From Phallusia fumigata (Eukaryota > Chordata > Ascidiacea > Phlebobranchia > Ascidiidae), in the NCBI GenBank assembly GCA_008931825.1, contig QXVZ01002982.1, forward strand, positions 1 through 23,830: a stretch of DNA of 23,830 nucleotides, read 5' to 3'. The translations under genes and the position numbers were made by a program. Shown piece after piece: positions 21,082 through 23,830 of the stretch (position 1 is its first letter; each line of letters begins with the position of its first letter). A model generated the notes under the pieces. The model did no database searches. It was not told where the DNA came from and saw only the letters and a program-made list of their open reading frames with translations.

Positions 21082-21946
21082 TCTGTTGTGCACACACATG
21101 CTTCACACTAGAGTGCCGTTATAGCAGGACTCAGAGGTGGCGCAACCAATTTACTAGAATTGTTTTTCATTAAATTAAGTATTACCATGCATGGCGGTGA
21201 ATAATGTTGTAAATAGACCGACTTGATTAATGTCTATACCCAATAAATAAGATATACTTCATATCGCTGTTTTAAAAATTGCCTTGCAAGCCGCGATTCT
21301 CAGCAAGAGGGTGCCGCAAAACGGTTAAAAACGACTGCTTTAGGCGTTTCAAAAAACACCAAGTTGACGAATTAAAACCGTCCGTTAAATGAACAAGTCC
21401 AATCCACCAAAACTACAATGGATTTGTTTCTACTTGAGGAACCAATTAGTTTTAAAATAAAGATCGACGGCGCATTTTTCGGAGTTAGGCTTGTCGTGTT
21501 GTTATGCGAAAAGCATTTGAAACTAATGTTTCGGCTAAACTGCCGATGAGCGGACGTCCGTAGGCATTTACCAATAATGGGCCACACGCAGCGATTAGGA
21601 TTTTATGCACATACGTCGTAATCGCATATCCTATTACGATTGCTCAAGCCTTAGAGCAGAGGTCGCAATCACTGACCTATGCGCAGTATACTGATAGAAG
21701 AGCAAGCGCAGTATTTGATATTTTGAAAATAACTGAAACAGAAGTTCTTATATTCCGGTCATAGAGTTACTTTCAAGTTTTCACTTGGCCCTGGAATACA
21801 TTTTAGTTTGAGTTTTACCACAAGCTCAGTTCTTCGGGCGTTTCTTGTTGAAGTTTTCGGCCCACACATTCGATAAAACCCGATACTACGTCACGGGTAT
21901 TATGTCGCAACAAAAGCACGCTATTAAACACCTGCCAACTGAAAAT
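21082..21946. other. Flank between candidate 3' end and the assembly duplicate
   Basis: It contains a possible polyadenylation signal at 21242-21247 and a possible degraded hAT-like element (about 21132-21337, ends CAGAGGTGGCGCAACC and GGTTAAAAACGACTG) without a clean target duplication. A minus-strand 71-codon frame has no recognisable domain. Confidence 0.35.
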
Positions 21947-23189
21947 GAACGCGCAAATAGAATAACTTACTTGCTCGAATGCAGGGTTGCGCTATTATGA
22001 CAGAACACCGTTTGAAGAATTATACTCATGAGGAATGGTGTTAAGAAATGGGAAAAATACATCGCAAATACTATAAGGTTCTATCTAGCGCGTTTTTGAC
22101 TTATCTGTGCGACAAAACTTTATGCTATTGAAGCACCTGCGAAAGCGCACATGAAGGAGTCTCATGCATTGCGCATAAAAACTATGATTTGCATTACAAA
22201 TTCCAAGAGTGTTTGAATTCCAAACGAGTGACATAGGAGAGTCATGAATTGTCGTTGACGGTAGCGAATTGATCGGGCCATTATAGAAAACTTCCAGGCT
22301 GGTTGAGATCTTACCCTGTGACAGGTACACTTATGTCATCGTTACGTATACCCAACGTAATAAGTTTCTTTGACACGGTTTTAACCGAATCCCAGGGGAC
22401 CCGATGCGGTGTACGGGCTCCCTAGGGAAACGACATTTACCGGTTAATCCAGTTTCAGTCGTAAAAATGCCAAACAAGCGGGATAACAACCCGGCCCCGT
22501 GGGTCGATGTAACACACTGAAACCGTGTACTTGGAAAGTCGCGACAGCCTTGTTTAAACATACTTTTNGAACGCGCAAATAGAATAACTTACTTGCTCGA
22601 ATGCAGGGTTGCGCTATTATGACAGAACACCGTTTGAAGAATTATACTCATGAGGAATGGTGTTAAGAAATGGGAAAAATACATCGCAAATACTATAAGG
22701 TTCTATCTAGCGCGTTTTTGACTTATCTGTGCGACAAAACTTTATGCTATTGAAGCACCTGCGAAAGCGCACATGAAGGAGTCTCATGCATTGCGCATAA
22801 AAACTATGATTTGCATTACAAATTCCAAGAGTGTTTGAATTCCAAACGAGTGACATAGGAGAGTCATGAATTGTCGTTGACGGTAGCGAATTGATCGGGC
22901 CATTATAGAAAACTTCCAGGCTGGTTGAGATCTTACCCTGTGACAGGTACACTTATGTCATCGTTACGTATACCCAACGTAATAAGTTTCTTTGACACGG
23001 TTTTAACCGAATCCCAGGGGACCCGATGCGGTGTACGGGCTCCCTAGGGAAACGACATTTACCGGTTAATCCAGTTTCAGTCGTAAAAATGCCAAACAAG
23101 CGGGATAACAACCCGGCCCCGTGGGTCGATGTAACACACTGAAACCGTGTACTTGGAAAGTCGCGACAGCCTTGTTTAAACATACTTTT
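21947..23189. repeat. 621-bp direct duplication across an N (21947-22567 and 22569-23189)
   Basis: The 621 bases before and after the N at 22568 are, by eye, identical, with boundaries exactly at the N. This is an unmerged contig overlap. It makes identical minus-strand frames appear twice (81 and 76 codons) and joins one of them into a 122-codon frame. None of these has a known domain. Removing one copy shortens the region by 622 bases. Confidence 0.92.
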
Positions 23190-23309
23190 CCAAATTCCGG
23201 TTGTACTGTGCATTTGTGCGGGTGGTCGATGGGAGCCCGAACGTAACGGTTCAAAGAATGTGCAATCCGAATGTCGCTTTATANTGCATTTTACACTGCA
23301 CCATCCCTT
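23170..23309 (+). CDS. Candidate exon 1 of a small unidentified gene at the right edge
   Basis: An acceptor-like gtcgcgacag precedes 23170 and a good donor (CCCTT|gtaagc) follows 23309. The frame is open throughout and runs from a hydrophobic stretch (LFQIPVVLCICA) into a polar part (RWEPERNGSKNVQ). It ends two bases into a codon, which the next candidate exon at 23381 completes in frame as Phe. The N at 23284 falls inside as the first base of a codon (NTG: Met, Leu or Val). The intron would be 71 bases. The first 20 bases are also present in the 621-bp assembly duplicate. If the hydrophobic stretch were N-terminal it could be a signal peptide, but no in-frame Met precedes it. Protein family unknown. 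Confidence 0.3.
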
Positions 23310-23380
23310 GTAAGCATTCAACCTCTGCTGTGCGGTTTGTTGCCATATTTGGTTCGTTACAAAACTTTAATTTGTTTCAG

Positions 23381-23477
23381 TTCTCGACGACCCAGCACAG
23401 TGGAGTTACTGAACCATGACGACACGATTTTGTACGATCACGTGAGCGGGGAATCACCGAAACCGCAACAGTCTATA
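23381..23477 (+). CDS. Candidate exon 2 of the same gene
   Basis: It lies behind a strong acceptor (aatttgtttcag). One base completes the codon left open by the exon ending at 23309, then 32 codons read SRRPSTVELLNHDDTILYDH and on to PKPQQSI. A possible donor (ATA|gtgtgt) follows in phase 0, compatible with the next candidate exon at 23619 (intron 141 bases). RRPST resembles a basophilic kinase site, and the segment looks like a cytoplasmic tail or linker. The duplication breakpoint falls in the middle of this exon at 23433, and the left-hand repeat copy lacks the first half. Agreement of phase across two introns is the main support. Confidence 0.35.
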
Positions 23478-23830
23478 GTGTGTGGGGTTTTTCAATAAAC
23501 ACAATTCTTCAACATGCTATTTTCAGTACTGCATTGCTAACCCACATTTGTTGTGTCAACAAATCTCCCGTTTCAGATTGGTGGGTCCTAAAGCACTCAG
23601 TATACAATGCAGTTTCAGTTTGCATTTGCGAGATACAGCCGGGGTTTATGGTGTTTTTCGCAACAAAGGGTCCCACATGTCAACAAAAGCACGATTTCTG
23701 TTAAACGACCATTCATTGTCCCGATAAACAATCACAAATTACCCTGCAATGCCGTAAACCCGCAGTTTACAAGTAAAACCTTTTCAACGAAAAACGTACG
23801 AACTGCGAAATCCCGCTTCCACGAAGCTGA
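23433..23830. repeat. Right copy of the 398-bp repeat, cut by the window end
   Basis: Partner of 20623-21020 with seven differences. Here the sequence to the left is in-frame exon, so this copy is the better candidate for the intact gene. The repeat continues to the last base, so its full length is not visible. Confidence 0.9.
23619..23830 (+). CDS. Candidate exon 3 of the same gene, cut by the window end
   Basis: It lies behind an acceptor (aatgcagtttcag), in phase 0 with the preceding candidate exon. Seventy complete codons are visible and the frame is still open at the last base. In the left copy the same frame stops 61 bases further on, so about 20 more codons are expected. Residues are basic and polar (KSTISVKRPFIVP, KSRFHEAE). 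It differs from the left copy at Ser to Pro, Thr to Ile, Ser to Asn and Gln to Arg, plus one silent change. No domain is recognised. Confidence 0.3.

Noticed and set aside
21132-21337. hAT-like element with ends CAGAGGTGGCGCAACC and GGTTAAAAACGACTG
   Set aside because: The ends are only loosely inverted and the 8-base flanks (gcaggact, ctttaggc) do not match. No second copy in the window.
22953-23321. 122-codon minus-strand open frame
   Set aside because: Largely antisense to a candidate plus-strand exon, crosses an N, and most of it lies in the 621-bp assembly duplicate. No domain seen.
20623-23830. Repeat pair read as long terminal repeats of an LTR element
   Set aside because: The visible edge lacks the usual TG terminus, the interior shows no recognisable element genes, and the repeat seems to contain host-like exon sequence.

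Overview
The window looks like invertebrate animal nuclear DNA. It is moderately AT-rich, keeps its CpG, has small exons split by introns, and carries short hAT-type DNA transposons. The general look fits a tunicate or another marine invertebrate, but nothing here fixes the species. No rRNA, tRNA, CRISPR or bacterial-type operon was found. Eight isolated N bases (1181, 2297, 3770, 6212, 13507, 14563, 22568, 23284) mark assembly joints. At three of them the sequence on one side is repeated on the other (249, 233 and 621 bp, 99-100% identical). I read these as contig overlaps or alleles that were not merged, not as biological tandem repeats.

Left end (1-2600): the best protein signal is a host gene on the minus strand, a class A (rhodopsin-like) G-protein-coupled receptor split over small exons. 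One exon (2493 down to about 2352, copied at 2259-2118 by the assembly) carries transmembrane helix 2 and the start of helix 3. The next (818 down to 693) carries the DR motif, intracellular loop 2 and helix 4. The spacing between landmark residues fits the family, except that about 11 residues in mid-helix 3 are not accounted for. Helix 1 should lie upstream (higher coordinates). Helices 5-7 were not found and probably lie off the left edge. A hAT-like short element (1727-1932) sits in the intron.

Middle (2600-20600): mostly non-coding, with dispersed repeats. There are two copies of one composite hAT-type MITE (2828-2998 inverted; 18199-18420 with a perfect 8-bp target duplication), another hAT-type MITE (20236-20471), a repeat pair at 3771 and 9703, and a cluster of degenerate short repeats at 8254-8809. 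An acidic open frame at 11895-12174 behind a good splice acceptor is the most gene-like piece here. Two weaker exon candidates are at 4993-5148 and 14180-14304.

Right end (20600-23830): a block is repeated 2,810 bp apart (20623-21020 and 23433-23830, about 98% identical, running off the window). The left copy begins inside a predicted exon, while the right copy is preceded by in-frame exon sequence and a further upstream exon. The pattern fits a tandem duplication or misjoined haplotype whose breakpoint cuts a small unidentified gene. The unit shrinks to about 2.19 kb if the 621-bp assembly duplicate is removed. Most of the remaining long open frames in the window are about as long as chance would give.
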